From assembly GCF_051014685.1 (NCBI RefSeq), contig NC_135052.1, positions 9,143,105-9,207,104 on the forward strand: a DNA stretch of 64,000 nucleotides. Direction: 5' to 3'. A program made the position numbers and the translations under genes. This DNA is from Ptiloglossa arizonensis (lineage: Eukaryota; Arthropoda; Insecta; Hymenoptera; Colletidae). Below are positions 1 through 13,404 of the stretch, piece after piece; position 1 is the stretch's first letter; the number at the start of each line of letters is the position of its first letter. The notes under the pieces were generated by a model. It ran no database searches and had not been told where the DNA came from. It was given only the letters and a program-made list of their open reading frames with translations.

Positions 1-3000
1 CTAGTGAAATCATCTATCATATGTCAGACACGATCTATGGGCAAAATAATGAAAAGCATCTTTGCAATTTTAATATTGTTTTCGAATATTAGTTTGTTTT
101 TAAACTCACTTTTCGAGGATACTGGTTTATTCGGCTATTGTTTTTATACACTGAGTACGATTACGTAAGAATTGATGCAAAAAATAAAAAGCTATGGATT
201 TTAAAAGAACCCGAAAATAATATTTGGATTTTTGGAGTTATTTAAAATTTTGTAAGCGCGTGTAATATATTTTATGGATTTTTTTGAATTCGGGTCTCTC
301 GTTTGTTCGAAAGTTTCTACATTACAGGTGAGAATTACAAACAAGCAGTTAAGTAAGGAAATATGTAGCAATAATTTCTTTCGAAAATAAATTGGAGACT
401 TTAATCGTTGCTCCACTGATGCTTGTAAATTCCATCCTAGGCGTCAAATTGATTAAGCGAGATCGTCGAACATCGAGGATAGGTAAAATCTAATATTAGA
501 TGACGTGTTATAATACAGATTTGGGGTCTAACCCTTAGCTAGATTATTGATTTTACTCTTACAGCCGAATATATGGGAGCGCAGTGGCTAGGTATAGATA
601 CTTATTTAAAACACCTATGCGGTTGTAATTAAGCAAAATTATGGGGTAATTAAGCAAAAAATATATACAACGATATTTTGAAATAAAATTATAAATGTAG
701 ATACGGTAAACGCAACGAATAGCATTTTTGACAAAGCTTTATTTTATTTCCAAAGTTAAAATTTCTTTCAGTAATATATTAGAACGTACTATTTTGCATG
801 AAATTAACTATGTATTTTCATAGCGATATGTAGATCTACGAATGTACATCGCCATTGTGTAAGTTACGTCGTACCATAATTTACGGAAATAATAATAGAT
901 ACTTAAAGATGCCTTAATTTTAATCACTAATACAATCTCATTTGGGATTATACTATTCTTTTGTTACCGATAAACACCCTTTTATTGCTAATAAATTTCT
1001 AATGAAAACTGACGATAAGTAATCTCATCGATGGTGCCTGTATAGTTTCATACTTGAGACCGGGATAATAAAAACAGAATCAACGATTATTATACATCAA
1101 AATGTTCGAAAGACATTTCGGTAAAAAGTGACAATAAATCTTTTTCAGATCGATTCAATATTTAAAATACTAGAGAATAAAAAGTATCTAAGCGTTGAAT
1201 ATGTATTTTGTAATTTATTATTTCTTTTATAGAAATTAAAAGTACATATTGTTGTGTACGTCTCATCGAGTCATTCGCAAGGTGCTAAGATTCATTTTCG
1301 TGAATAAATTTCAAAATATTTAACAAAGGAAGATCACTTTACTTATAAATTTTGTTTACCGATACATTTATTTTTATGAGAGAAGAAAGCTTCATCAATC
1401 TTTCTCGAAGGAAGTTAAACATTTACGTACGAGTAAAATGTTTTAGAATATCTTTCCAGAAATACTTGCGTCACTTTTCAATCATAGTCGACGTCCTCGA
1501 ACGGTCATTTTCCTTAAAACCTCTAAACTTTACATAAGTACATCAATTACGCTCAGTTATTGTATGCCGATATCTAGAAATCTATTGTTCCTTCACGAAC
1601 AAAGGGAAGCTGACAGATAAAGAGAGGTATGGCGTGTATTTGACAGACAAAAAATTGGGGATTGAATCTAGTATCTGTCGACGGATATAAAAATGGAACG
1701 GACGAGGCAACCGATTGTTCGGGTTAATTATCATCAAAGGCTTCGTACCTTAAAATTGATCCATAATTTTATTATCCATAAAATGAGCCTTTCTCTCATA
1801 AAAACACGAGAAACGCGTGTAATTTTTTTAAACAATAATAATTTTCGACAATGTCAAATTCCAAGTTTCATTTATTCCGTGCTGTCTACATTTACCATTA
1901 TATTCATCGTTACATACCCTCCTCGTCTTTTACAATTGGATTTACATTTCCAAATTTTTCCGGAAAGAAATTCCTGTTCTATAGTTTTTACTTCGGGTAA
2001 TAGAAATGCCTGAATGTTTAATGTACTCTCTATATATATACAGTATTAAATTCAAATTCTGTGTTCATCTTTCAATTTTAATTAAACCGTTTGGCTGTAT
2101 TAATATTTTCCAGGTTTTTTTGTAAAACATTGAAAAGTACATTAAGGAGTAGTTTTTATTACATTTTCAGTTTGCAAAGGAAAATTGTGAAAATGTATGC
2201 GAATGAATAAAGTAGGAAAAAGAATTCGTGTGATCTATTCTCAATTTTAATTTAACGTGCAATTATTTAATAATTTAGCGAAATTATATTTTCGACGGAC
2301 CATTGTAATTAATTTTCACGGGCCTCTAAAGATATAAAAAGGTGGAAATAAAGTTCTATTGATATTACCACATCGCCTTTTGCATAGCCTTTCAGAGGAC
2401 ATTAATTTGTCCACGAAATCTACTTCCATCTGCTTTTAATGATACCGTGTATCGCTACGTATATCGTAATAGGGTAAAAGGGTAGATAAGACCAGCCCTT
2501 GGGATACCGAGTTTCTCGGATGTTGTGGTTACGACAGCAGATCTCATACCGAATTGCGTATCTCTTTTGGAAATTTGACGTTAATCCGTTGAGTGCTTTA
2601 TTAAAGTAGACTTTGTACATTTACCAACGAAATTTTGACTATGCGATTCTATTGTTAGTAAATTGCACATATTTCATGGGGTTTTCTCAATATAGGTGCT
2701 ATATGATAGTTATGATAGTTCTGAGTAATTTTTGAGTTGGTGATGTTGGCAAGTAAAGTTATAAAAGAAATTGGCTATAAATACTTGTCAATACTGTACA
2801 ATTGATAGTGTTTGAACATTTTGTAATTAATCGATTAATATTCTTGTTTACGATTTTATATATCTATATATTTATAAATTTTTATGTGTCGACCTTTGTG
2901 AAAATTTTATACCTTCTAAAATTGTCCAAATGTACGTATACTATACGCGATCGTTGCATTCATTATTTGAGGAACGTTACGATTGACAATTTTCCAGTAA

Positions 3001-3770
3001 CTGTTTTTTCAACAAATTGTTCCATTACCGAAACGCATTATATCATTTGATTGGCACGAACACGTCGAAACCTGAAAATAAAAATACTGCGACGCGATAA
3101 ATAAAAAAAACATCAGAGTTAGAATCCCATTATACAGTATTTCCCAGAACAGTTACGGTAATACCTATAATTGCGTAAAAAGCAAGGTGCAGCTGCTTCG
3201 AAACCTAACCTATAAGAAGCATTTGCGTAGCATTCATAATTAAGATTGCAACCCCTGGGAAACAATACATATTCGATCACACGAATCGACGCGACTGTAG
3301 CAAAAATTATTTACGTACGCGCGTACATACGCGGAAGAACAAAATGGAAGATACAATTTTGTTTGAACTTAATATTGGCACGTACAATGAATATTTTCAT
3401 TTACTCAGAAAATAAAGGGTAACTTTATCTATATCTAGAAGTGTCCTTATTTGTTAAAAATCACCAAATCGTATCTTATCGTATGAATATTTTCATTTAA
3501 AAAAAGGTTCAAACTGTTCCAACCTGTTCTCCATTGCATTTTCGTAAACCTTTCGTCGAAAGTTCTGGATAATAAAGCGAAACGATAGAATGAAAACTTG
3601 TCGAGTACAATTATTACGAAAGAGCGTAACAATGTCGAGAATAATAATAATTAAAGTATTCCTACGAAGCAGTTCTCTCAAACTCGTCACTGAATCAATA
3701 CCGAACACGGAAATGTGTAAAGTTTTTGAAATCTCCAGAACGCTCGGAGTCTTATATCGACATTACAAAC
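1..3770. other. AT-rich stretch, probable globin intron
   Basis: This stretch is AT-rich with frequent stops in all frames. It lies directly downstream, on the minus strand, of the globin first exon, so it should be the first globin intron. I looked for the next globin exon, which would start in phase 2 and carry the CD corner and distal His, and did not find it; it is probably left of the window. No other gene is supported. Confidence 0.5.
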
Positions 3771-3931
3771 CTTATGAACATGTAGACGCCAGTCGGCTCC
3801 AGTGCTCTGGATACAGCTTTCCAGCTGGCCATAACCGTAAATTTCTGTTTCGCCGTGAGCGGAAGCCGTGAATCCGTGGCAGTTTGAGGTTGCGTCTTCA
3901 CAGTCGCCAATTTGCCAAGTTCGCAGCCCAT
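3771..3931 (-). CDS. Globin (globin X-like, membrane-anchored type), first coding exon, partial
   Basis: This is the 5' coding exon (53 codons plus 2 nt) of a haem-binding globin. The start at 3931 has a favourable context (A at -3, G at +4). The product begins MGCELGKL, a Gly2/Cys3 pattern typical of N-myristoylation and palmitoylation as known for globin X. The A helix follows, with LTAKQKF and the conserved Trp37 (A12). The B helix reads TGVYMFIR, with Gly48 at B6 and Phe52 at B10. The exon ends inside the B12 Arg codon (AG|G) with donor GTTTGT. This is exactly B12.2, an ancestral globin intron position. The frame is open upstream to 4138, but that extension is Arg-rich and unlike globin, so the Met-Gly-Cys start is preferred. 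The haem-contacting part (distal and proximal His) is outside the window. Globin X is thought to act at membranes in redox or signalling roles rather than bulk oxygen transport. Family identity is solid; the X-like subtype is inferred from the N-terminus and from remembered insect sequences. Confidence 0.85.
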
Positions 3932-4821
3932 GGTCGAGGCAATCGGTTTCTTCCCTCCACGGAAATAAAGAAGCACCAACACACTCGTCGCGATTCCTCG
4001 TGGAATCGAACAATTACTACGCTTTCCGGACCTAACCCGAACCCGGGCTCCCCAATTGAGCCTCGTTAATCTTTGACGCGCATCAACGAAGAATCGACAC
4101 CTGACAGGAACCAATCGGATCGAAAAACGCCCGAACACTTTTAATTAAGCAGCCTCGGGGCCGCGCTGTTTCTCGACGAACTCACCGGGATCACTGGTGT
4201 TAAAGCGTTTCACTGAACGTTTCGAAAATAATTGTTTCCCAAATGAATGTTTCTATTCAAACGTACACACCAACACCGGTCGCGTGCCAGGTCTTGGAAC
4301 GTTGATCACCGATCAATCCCGTTTGTACAATCACGGCGTGGTAAATTTCGTAGATACAACGTGACATTCGGTCATCCGTGTTCCACTGGTGACTGTGGTC
4401 ATCGAAACGTCCACGTCTACACGTGAGATTCGTATCCGTTCATCGTTCGGTTCCTCTTTATCCTCAATAGTTCCACATTGTAAATTCTGCTACAACCTTG
4501 ATCTCACTCGTAGGTTTCACTGAATCCATGTCCATCCAGGTCGTCCATAGAAACGGTTCGTTTCAGGGTCTTACGGATTTCATCGTTGGCAAACCCCTTT
4601 TGAAATTCTTTCTCGCTTCACCGAAGACGTGCTCTCGCTAAAACGAACGAGAAACAACCTTGGTGAGAACGACTTCTTAGACAATGAGTCCGCGACAGGA
4701 AGAGGAACGATGGACAATGCGAGGGGTGATTTGAGTTATCGAACGATTTCAGTTCGTTGATCGAGAGTAGGAAAAACAAACAATGCTCTTGAAAGCGAGG
4801 ATTCATCATGGTAGACTTACG
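3932..4821 (-). promoter_or_regulatory. CpG-rich 5' region of the globin gene with possible 5'UTR intron
   Basis: The 900 bp upstream of the globin start are richer in CpG and GC than the flanks, as expected of an insect 5'UTR and promoter. On the minus strand a GTAAGT donor follows position 4821 and a CTGTCAG acceptor precedes 4100. A noncoding first exon ending at 4821 could therefore splice into a coding exon spanning 4100 to 3771. No clear TATA box was found. The splice sites are seen in the sequence; their use is inferred. Confidence 0.4.
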
Positions 4822-5769
4822 TACGTGTCCAAGAGAAACGGGTACGCGCTATTTTCTCGCGTTATTTTCTCACACCATTTTTCAATGCGTTCGTCTCGAG
4901 CGTTACCGGTTACTAGTAATCGTCGTTGATAAAATAGCTGGACACGATCGTCGATGAACGTTTCTCTGGAAAATATTGTCGAGAAAAATGATCCCGCTCA
5001 ACGTACACCGCGTGTGGTGAGAAAAAAGGGTTTAGGAAGTAGAGGTATCTAGGTGTAACACTGACTCTTTAATGAGGGTTCGCGTTGCGATACAGTCTGA
5101 AGTACCGAAGTATAAGAATTTATAATTTTCAAGGTGGATGTTTAATAGTTTACGAGATACCTTGTATATGAAGTTTTCTTTCTTATTATACAAGTGTTTT
5201 ATTAGCTGCGTCTTAGTTTTAAAATTAATTTTTTACTCTCCGCATAAAACTTGTGGGAAATGTACTTCGTAAATGCGAGGGGAACGTGTACCAGGGAAAA
5301 ATGTGGAAGTTTTTTCTACGTTTCACTTGTTATTTACTGCGTTTATACACTGCGGAACAAAATGTTAAAGCCTGACAACATCCGAGAACGAAGACAGAGA
5401 GAATCGAAAGCATCGATAATATACAACTAAATGATTTTCGGAACACATCTGACAATTTATCGATACCATGGAACCGAGCATTGTCTAGAAGTGCAATATT
5501 ATGTAAATAATGCAAAAATCCTACGATTCGTAGGTGAGAAAATAATCGAGATAAATGTGCGTAGTGAAAGATTCGACAATATTAATTAAATGCGCTACTG
5601 AAAAAGTCGATTTTAAAATTGAGACGTAAGTAACAAAGAACTCGTATATCTATTCAATCTGGGTAACGAATATTTGATTAACAGTATTTAAAAGTCAAAA
5701 AATTGATTTTATCAGAGATGAAAGTGATATTTTGGTTCGATATCGTCAGTAATTTTTTTTTTTTCATTA
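4822..5769. other. No gene seen
   Basis: The CpG content falls off across this stretch. No splice-supported ORF, TE protein or clear repeat was recognised. Confidence 0.5.
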
Positions 5770-6330
5770 TTATACAGGGTGTTTCCAAACGAGAGAACAC
5801 TAGCTTGGGTTCTAGTAAGAAATGTGGCAAAGTTCCGGTAAACGTACATTCGGAAATGTTTCCTTGAAGAGTTATTGTTGAAAAACTTTATGTACCATAC
5901 GTTTTACTCGAGAGACTAAGAAAATTGTAATAAATAAAACTCTTTGACATTCTTTGCATGGAACAGTGTTGATTTATGACAAAAGTTGCGCACAATGTTT
6001 TCTATCTACTTGTAGACATTTTTCATACGATGTTATTATAGAGTTAACGATATTTTTTATGTCTTTTTGCTGTTCTTTTTTACGGTTGCACGCTCTCTGC
6101 TATCTTTGCAGTCGATTTTTCTCTCGTGCCAACTGATATTGAATAAATGTCACTTTTTCGTTTTCTCCAAACAGAAAATCCTAGGGTATTGGACAAAATT
6201 TACTTTTTTTTTTATTGGAAATAGTGCAGATTACATTGCACGACAAGTAGTATAACATTCAATACACATTGCACAAACGTTTTTAACAATAACTTTTTAA
6301 AGAAGCATTCCTTTTTAAAGAAGCACTTAA
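5770..6330. repeat. Foldback/MITE-like element with diverged inverted arms
   Basis: The left side begins near 5775 with CAGGGTGTTTCC, a motif common at insect transposon ends. A segment at 5851-5894 reappears inverted at about 6266-6311; both share AGTTATTGTT with flanking similarity over roughly 42 bp at about 75% identity. The right arm also has a local duplication of CTTTTTAAAGAAGCA. The roughly 370-bp interior has no recognisable protein. The outer right boundary is unclear. This is a probable non-autonomous DNA transposon of unknown family. Confidence 0.4.
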
Positions 6331-9300
6331 GAAAGCTTTTTTTTTCAAATTTTGTTATTCAGACTTGCATTTCGTATCAGATCTCGAGTTAGAGTCTGTA
6401 TAAGAAATGAATTTAATTAAAAATCGTATTTGATTCATATCGCGAGTAATAAATATTATTCTATTGTGAGTTTACAATCGTACGAGGAGTAATATTTTCT
6501 TTCACTTTGGCAAGTCAAAAATGCATGTCAAACGACTGGGAACAAAGCCAGAAATTTTTGAAAGAGTATGCATTTCTCTGATATGAAGATACAAAGCGTG
6601 CGTGAAAATGAAAGAACACTTAAAACACCTTTTGTAGACATGAAAGTAAGAATATTTTAAGATAATCATTGGGTTATAAACTGTATTTGATTAAGAAATT
6701 CAAGTAAATCGCGTACACTATCAAAGTGAAAATCGTTCTTAATCCTGACAAGGTTAACTTTTCAATTTAATTTAATTATGCACTTTTTATTCTCTTTAAT
6801 TTCTGAACTTTGTTTTTATTGTGTTAAATATCGGGTATTTAAAATATTTTTCGTTGTACAATGCGACACGATAAAGCGAGAATTACATATTTAAATCGCT
6901 AAAGAGATATAATAAAACAAGTACGATAACGGTAAATTTATCATGTTATTAGTTTTATTGTAATGCAACTACTTTTACTTTGTTGATTTGCTATTCGTTT
7001 GTTGAATTTTACATTTATTTAGTACGTGTATTGATTAGTTCAATTTTGTTTACTACGTTATTGAAGAAAACGATGAAGGACTGTGAAGTTTAGATTTATC
7101 AGCATACAAGATTGACTGAGAAAACAGAATTCAGATATGAACGAATAAATGTACCATCCTTTGCTATAGTGGAGGAAATATTGATTTTCTAGGAACATTT
7201 TATACTTACTTGCAAAGGACAGAGAAATGTTATTACAGACCGATTAAATGGAAGCAGTCACTCGAACTCCAGTTAAATAAAATTATAACAAAGGAATACA
7301 TTAAACGTTGCTTCCAGTGAAAAGTCAGATATCGTTCTTATTTATAGATAAACCTTTTAATTACCATTAAACTGTGTTATATAATGTGACATGTTTGAAT
7401 ACGATCCAATTAAATTAGGAGGACAAAAATTATATCTATCTTTGTAAGAGCACATTTTTTGTAAAAGTCGAATTTGTTTTTCAATTTTTAAACGTGGAGT
7501 TCAAGGTCAGTTTATGGTGACATTCTATGCACGGTTGAAAATAGACTAGAAATATTTTTTTTATATGTACAAAAATGTTGATGGTCTTGAAAATTCCCAT
7601 CTGCATTAAATTCTACAAGTTTATTTCGATCAGAAATTTCGTGTCAAGGTTTAATTTCGTCTAAAAAACAAGGACATTCGATTTGCATATGTTCACAACT
7701 CATTATCAGCATACAGCACTTTAGATAAACGTCCTTGTTGATATTGCAGCATCCATACGTTCAACTATACAAGCAAGAAAGTCTTACTAACCCAGTAACA
7801 ACGATGATATTAAACACTGATAACGGTCTACCGCCAGTCAAGGATAACCAATAATTATTTAGAACGAATCATAAAGAATTGAATAGATCGAATGATACGA
7901 GAACAATCGTGCGACATCGATACTTAAATAAAAGATTCATTTTCGTGTTTCTCGTATATTTAATAAAATTGTTTCCGAGGGAACATTTTCTTTATACCCA
8001 GGATGAAAGATTATATCGTTTTAAGAGATAGTATAGATTGTTGAACAAACGAAAAATTAATTTCAAGATATTCACAATGATCACAGCAATCTATAAAACG
8101 TTGCGTTTTTATATTGGTATTACTATAGTTTTTAAGACATCTAATGCAAAGAATGAAAATTATTTTTACAGCAATTTTTATAATTAGCGTATTCACTTTG
8201 AAATTTGATAACATAAATTAAAGTAGCGAAGAACAGTAACGTAAAACGCAATGAAAAGTTGCATTTTTATCGTTGCGAGTTATTGACGAGTATATTTTAG
8301 GTCGTTTTGACGCAATAACGATAGAATTGTCCACAGTTCATTTAACATTAGAACGATAAATGTAATTATCTTTTACATTTAATGCTGTATCATGTTAAAT
8401 GTAGGAAATTAATCGGTATAATAAATACCCTAGTTAACCAGGCGGTTAACTATGGGTTTAGAAATGAAAATAACAACAATCGGGCGAAACGTTATCGATA
8501 TTTTCGAAATCTCGAATTTGAAAACTCATCTAATTAAAAATATTTCGACTTTCCGAAGATATTAAGTCGAAGGCGTACATGGAAATATAAAGCTTAGAAA
8601 AATGATGTTGCTTTCAATTTAAAAAGTTTGCTGCGACGTCTTTGATAATTTAAGTACGGGATCTTTAAAGAGATACGTCACCGGAGTTGAAACATGAGGT
8701 GGTAATTGAAAAAGAAAATCGGAAAGAACCGTTAAGTCAGACGAGCAAAATTTGCTTCCGAAGAAAAATTTAAAACTCAACGAACGAGAGGGGGTATTAA
8801 AGTATATGATATTTGGAAAAGTAAATTTCGAAAAAAATGTTCGATCGCGTTAAGAAATTTGTATTCGTACAATTCGTACGAACACGAAAGAAATCGAGAT
8901 ACACGAATAAATCTAAAACCAAATTTAGCGCGCTATTGTCGAAGGATTTTCAAGAGTAATTCTCGAGAAGGAAATGACACGATGAACATCGATCATTCGT
9001 TGTTCACTTTTGCGAGCTATTCGAGTACACATAAAGGAACGTTTACGGTAAAAGACCAGGAAAGGAAACGACAAGAATAAAGCAAAAAGAGAACGAAACC
9101 GAGCCAACATCGAAATCCAAAAAGTACAAACGAACGTTGTTTCCTTCTCGGTGACGTTCGACCGAAAACAAACAAAACCAGAGTTGCAAGAACGGAACTA
9201 ATTAAAAATAACGAGTAAAACGTACGTACAAACATCGAACACTTGAACCAATTTAAACGTAAGCCGTACGGTGCAGTGGGAGATATTGAAAAAGGAAATC

Positions 9301-9389
9301 GTTAATCGTTTAACAAGAAAAATCGATGAACCGATTAAAACGAAAGTCTAAAAACAGTCTCGCGCGATACGCGTAGAGCTATCGTCGAG
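6331..9389. other. AT-rich DNA, no gene seen
   Basis: No exon, TE coding relic or ordered repeat could be supported here. From about 8.7 kb the sequence becomes richer in CpG and purines (many GAAA and CGA runs) as it approaches the next CpG island; the short ORFs there are compositional. Confidence 0.5.
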
Positions 9390-10500
9390 GGAATGAATAA
9401 TTTTTCAACGAATTGTCCACCGATCCGTCTCCTTTGGCTGAAAAAAGGAAAACCTTGAAGAATCACCTGGTACATAAAACACGATTTCTCTCGACTGGAC
9501 GCGTATTCGTAATCGCCAGCCGAATCGATTCGCACGATTTACAAACTTCGTCCACGTTTTCACGTTGCTCACGGCCTGTTCCAACGTTAGCGAAAATCTG
9601 CTGCACCGTGGTCCCTTTTCTTCATCTCGGGCCAAGGATGCGTGCCGAGGACACCGTTGGCGGGCATATATCCTCAACGGTACATCCTTCTCCTCGATGT
9701 TCCTACTCCGCGTGTTTTCACGTTAGTCCCTCGCGAATGCGCACAATTTTCGACGAGGAGGGCGTTCATCCGCGTGACCAACGTTTCCGGAGGACCAGCC
9801 AGGATTTTCGGACGCAATCTACTGGCACGGTTCCTGTTTTCTATCTTTAGAACGTCTCCCGGGGCTCTGAATCGTTCGTTCGAGGGGTAGTATTGCGCGG
9901 CCGTGTTGCTTTCAGCCCAGACAAGCCGAGACTGAGGCACCAGTAACAAGTGCTCAGGACGAGCATGCACATGCGCAGCCACGGTCACCCCCTTATCTTT
10001 TCGGTCTCCCCTTCTAACCCGCCATCAACGTGCCTCGATACAACCTGCGACCAATTAATCGAGCATTTTGCATTTTCCTTCGTCGAACCTACGAGCTTTC
10101 CTTCTCCAGGAGTATGTCCAACGGGCACCACCTACACGACCGCGGATAAAATAAGGGTGCAGTCGAAGACGGTCTCTCTTTTTTGAATCCGGCAAACGTG
10201 GCGCCACTGTGGATACAATAGGAAACGGTAGGACGATCTGGTTTATCTTTGGACGAGTGTAGCTCGCATGGAACTTTATCGAAAACAAGTACACCGCTCG
10301 CACGATAGACAGTACGTGTATACACATTGTTTCTCCACCAATGTTTATCGCTGAGTACCGATGACATTCTAGAGACGAATCGGTGACCAATTGTCCCTGA
10401 GGATACGCGCTACTCCAAACAGTCGGACACCAGCTGACAGTGTCCAATTGCTCGGGGTACAATTGGACGTTTTAAGAAAGGCAAACGGTCCAATGTTGCG
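9390..10500. promoter_or_regulatory. CpG-dense island, candidate promoter
   Basis: This island of about 1.1 kb has many CpG dinucleotides and long overlapping ORFs in several frames on both strands (up to 145 codons). That is the pattern of stop-poor composition rather than of one coding frame. None of the translations resembles a known domain. In this genome similar islands sit at the 5' ends of genes (3.9 kb, 29-31 kb, 51-53 kb), so a promoter or 5'UTR exon is the best guess. Strand and gene are unknown. Confidence 0.35.
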
Positions 10501-13049
10501 TTTCTCAAGGAACAGGAATATTTTTCTGAACGATCACTTCCGATAAGAGGATTCCGTGGAATCACGCGACACTTGTATCGGAACGTTTGGAATCTACAGA
10601 CTTCTCTCGTCGAATTTCAGATTATTAAATTTCTAGCACCGAAAGTGAAACGTGTACCCTTTATTTTGACAATTTTATGTACGTAATGATAATCCTTTAT
10701 ACAGAGTACTTCTATAGATACAGTAACTGTATAATATAGAATTTTATATCAATAGAACTATAGGTATAATCGTAGTTGCTTGGTGGTATTCGTGAAAAAA
10801 ATAATGAACGTCTTAATCAACGTAGATCGTTATTTGAAGTAACGTTGGACAAGTGCAGGCAAAGAGTTTAATTCTAGATGGAATAGGCTAGAATTAACGT
10901 TTATAAACTGATCGGTCAACGTATAGTGTTCACGGAATATAATAAAGTGGTAGAAAGCGCAGAATTTTAATTTTGATAATGTTGAAGCTACAGCAACGAA
11001 AAGAATTTGAAAAAAGACGTTTGCTTTGGAATTTCTCCCGTCAAAACTGATACCGTTAATAGGAAATTAGGTCGTAACACGTTAGCTTCGTAATGTTTCA
11101 AATCTTCTAACTAATTATTTCCTTTCGAACTTCTACAAACTCTGCGCCATTCGTGCACTACGAACTCTGTGTTATTCTAGTTTAACGCGTATTCAGCCGA
11201 AACTTGCTCTATCCTACCAATCCCTCTCCTACTTCCAAAAGCCTTAAAACCCATTGCATTTCCTCGGTGCAGTCAGTAACCACTTCATTCCTCAGTCGAC
11301 AATCAACCGCTTAGCGTACCTTTGTCGAATCTCGGCTCTGATCTCTGTAATTTTTCGTAATACAACTTCTGGCTTAAAGTTTATCCCGAATGTTCAATTT
11401 TGTGTAATCCCATACATTGCAGATTCTATTACCACGATTAGTACAATATCTGAAATTGTATTGACTCGGAGATGAAGCGGTCGAGGTGTCGAATGTCTCA
11501 TCTGTGGAAGATTTTCGTGTTTTTAGAACATTTTTGGGAAAGAATGATTACAGAGAAGAAAGAAATGTTGGAACACCGTGTTCTGGAGAATTAAATGTTC
11601 GGTGAGGCAGGGTTTAGACGACCTGAGGAAAGGTTTTGTTGGAAAAAAAATACTTGGTTGGAAGGGTTGGTAGACACGTTACGGTATGGACATTTGAGGT
11701 GATAATATTAAGATCAAACAACGGTATGTAGCTCAGGATATTTTTAGAATAAGATACGTGTATTGGGTAGCGAAATAAACATTGATTCATGAAATCAGCA
11801 CGAAGATCGGTAACTGTACACTTTGATAGTGTCGTAACACACGTGTTGTAAAAACAATTTCAAATACCCTCGTATCGGCAGGAATTTTTCGCATCGACGT
11901 TACGATGTCGGTGAGTAAAATATTAAGCGTTTCGTTTATTTAAACCGTAGTAACAAGGTTGTCGCTACCGAATGCTCTATCGGTAGGCATAAGATAAACA
12001 CGATGAAGTTACGATACAATATTATACGTAGAACAAATAACGCAACCGAACAGATGACATAATTAAAATCGAGAAATAATACATCGAATTAATTATACGG
12101 GTGCAAATACAACTGTTTAAATAATTTAAACTCGAGTGCAGAACTGTAACCGCCCTAACAACCAGACATTAGATAAACACGTCCGTCCTGTACGACGTCA
12201 ATACGACCACTGACGTCAATACGCTGAATGTATAGTTTAACATGTTTTCAAATTAAAGTGTACGTGTATATGATTTTTTAGTAAGTTATCGATACTTTTA
12301 GTTGATTATCCTTGTGGAAGTTTTATAATTGTCGTAATTAATGTTGGTTAGGCGTGGCAATGTATATTTTAGGTTTACAAATATCGAAGTAACACACGCG
12401 TATCGTAACAGATCGTTGAATCGAATCTCTGCGATGAATTTACTCGATTTTCGTTTAAATATCTAAATCTAAATTAATAATAACGCATTCAAGAGTTTAT
12501 TTTTCGGGAGGGGAAAGAACAGTTGATTTTAAAATACTTTCAGGATTATTAATTAAACGTAGAAGTGTTAAATATTTACCGCAAACATGTTGTCAAAATG
12601 AGATGAATTAATATCGTATTTCAATAATTCGAGGAATGTGTAGTTAGTAAATTTGTCGAATTAAAAGAATCAAAATTTTATTACACATTTCTTAGGCATG
12701 TAACGTTTACAAGTGTAACTCAATGGACCGAAAACACAAGCATACGCAAATATTGTGTGCACGTAAATATTACAAATTTATACCATAATATTAAAGTTGG
12801 TGCTTAGGGAACGTTTTTCTCCAGTAAAATGATCGTACATTAAAAAGGAAGGAGTTTCTTTCAACTGGAATGAATTACTTCGTGAAAAGGACTTTCAGTT
12901 TAACATTGAAAATTTCGTATTTCATATTTACGAGTCATTGGAACGTTTTAACGATGTTCCTTTAAGAATTCAATTTAGAAACTATGCCGGAGGAACTGCG
13001 ACGAAACAAATTCCACATATGGAGAAGATTATTCAACGATAGTTTTCGA
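10501..13049. other. No gene seen
   Basis: AT-rich DNA. A short direct repeat, GACGTCAATACG, occurs twice near 12195-12222. One isolated donor-like GTGAGT at 11914 has no convincing exon in front of it. Confidence 0.5.
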
Positions 13050-13404
13050 AATTCGGTCGATGATATTGCGCGAAGGATTGTTGGCAATAATCCACGTTTG
13101 ACTCTGCGAGAGATAACTCTGCAGATGTGAATGTTAGCTATTCAACGACCGCTCGTCACTTGGCAAAGATTGGCAAAGTAAGGAAGATCGATAAGCGGGT
13201 TTCGCCTAAGTTGCGCGAACGTTTAAAAGCTTAAGTGCCTGGAAAAAGCCGCTTCGATATTACTCGCGAAACAAACAAAATTCACGTTTCTAACAGATTG
13301 TCACTTGTGATGATCGGTACAATGCCGGGATAAAAATAAAACTGGCGAAGCACACGTCGAAACTACCACTTCAACCGAAAAGAATACGGGTTTGTTATTC
13401 GTGA
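13050..13404 (+). mobile_element. Mariner transposase relic (HTH region to first catalytic Asp)
   Basis: This is a decayed mariner-family (Tc1/mariner) transposase on the plus strand. Recognisable pieces in order are NNPRLTLREI near 13086, then after a frameshift VSYSTTARHLAKIGKVRK at about 13132-13187, then RNKQNSRF followed by a stop, then IVTCDD at 13297-13314. The last is equivalent to the IVT.DE motif that holds the first Asp of the D,D34D triad. A KHTSKLPLQPKR segment then matches the KHxPKPxLHxKK region of the family. At least one frameshift and several stops make it dead. The second and third catalytic acidic residues, the start and the terminal repeats were not found, so it is truncated on both sides. 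Confidence 0.85.

Noticed and set aside
4014..4138. N-terminal extension of the globin frame to an upstream ATG at 4138
   Set aside because: Arg/Val-rich sequence unlike globins; the Met-Gly-Cys start has better context and a lipidation motif.
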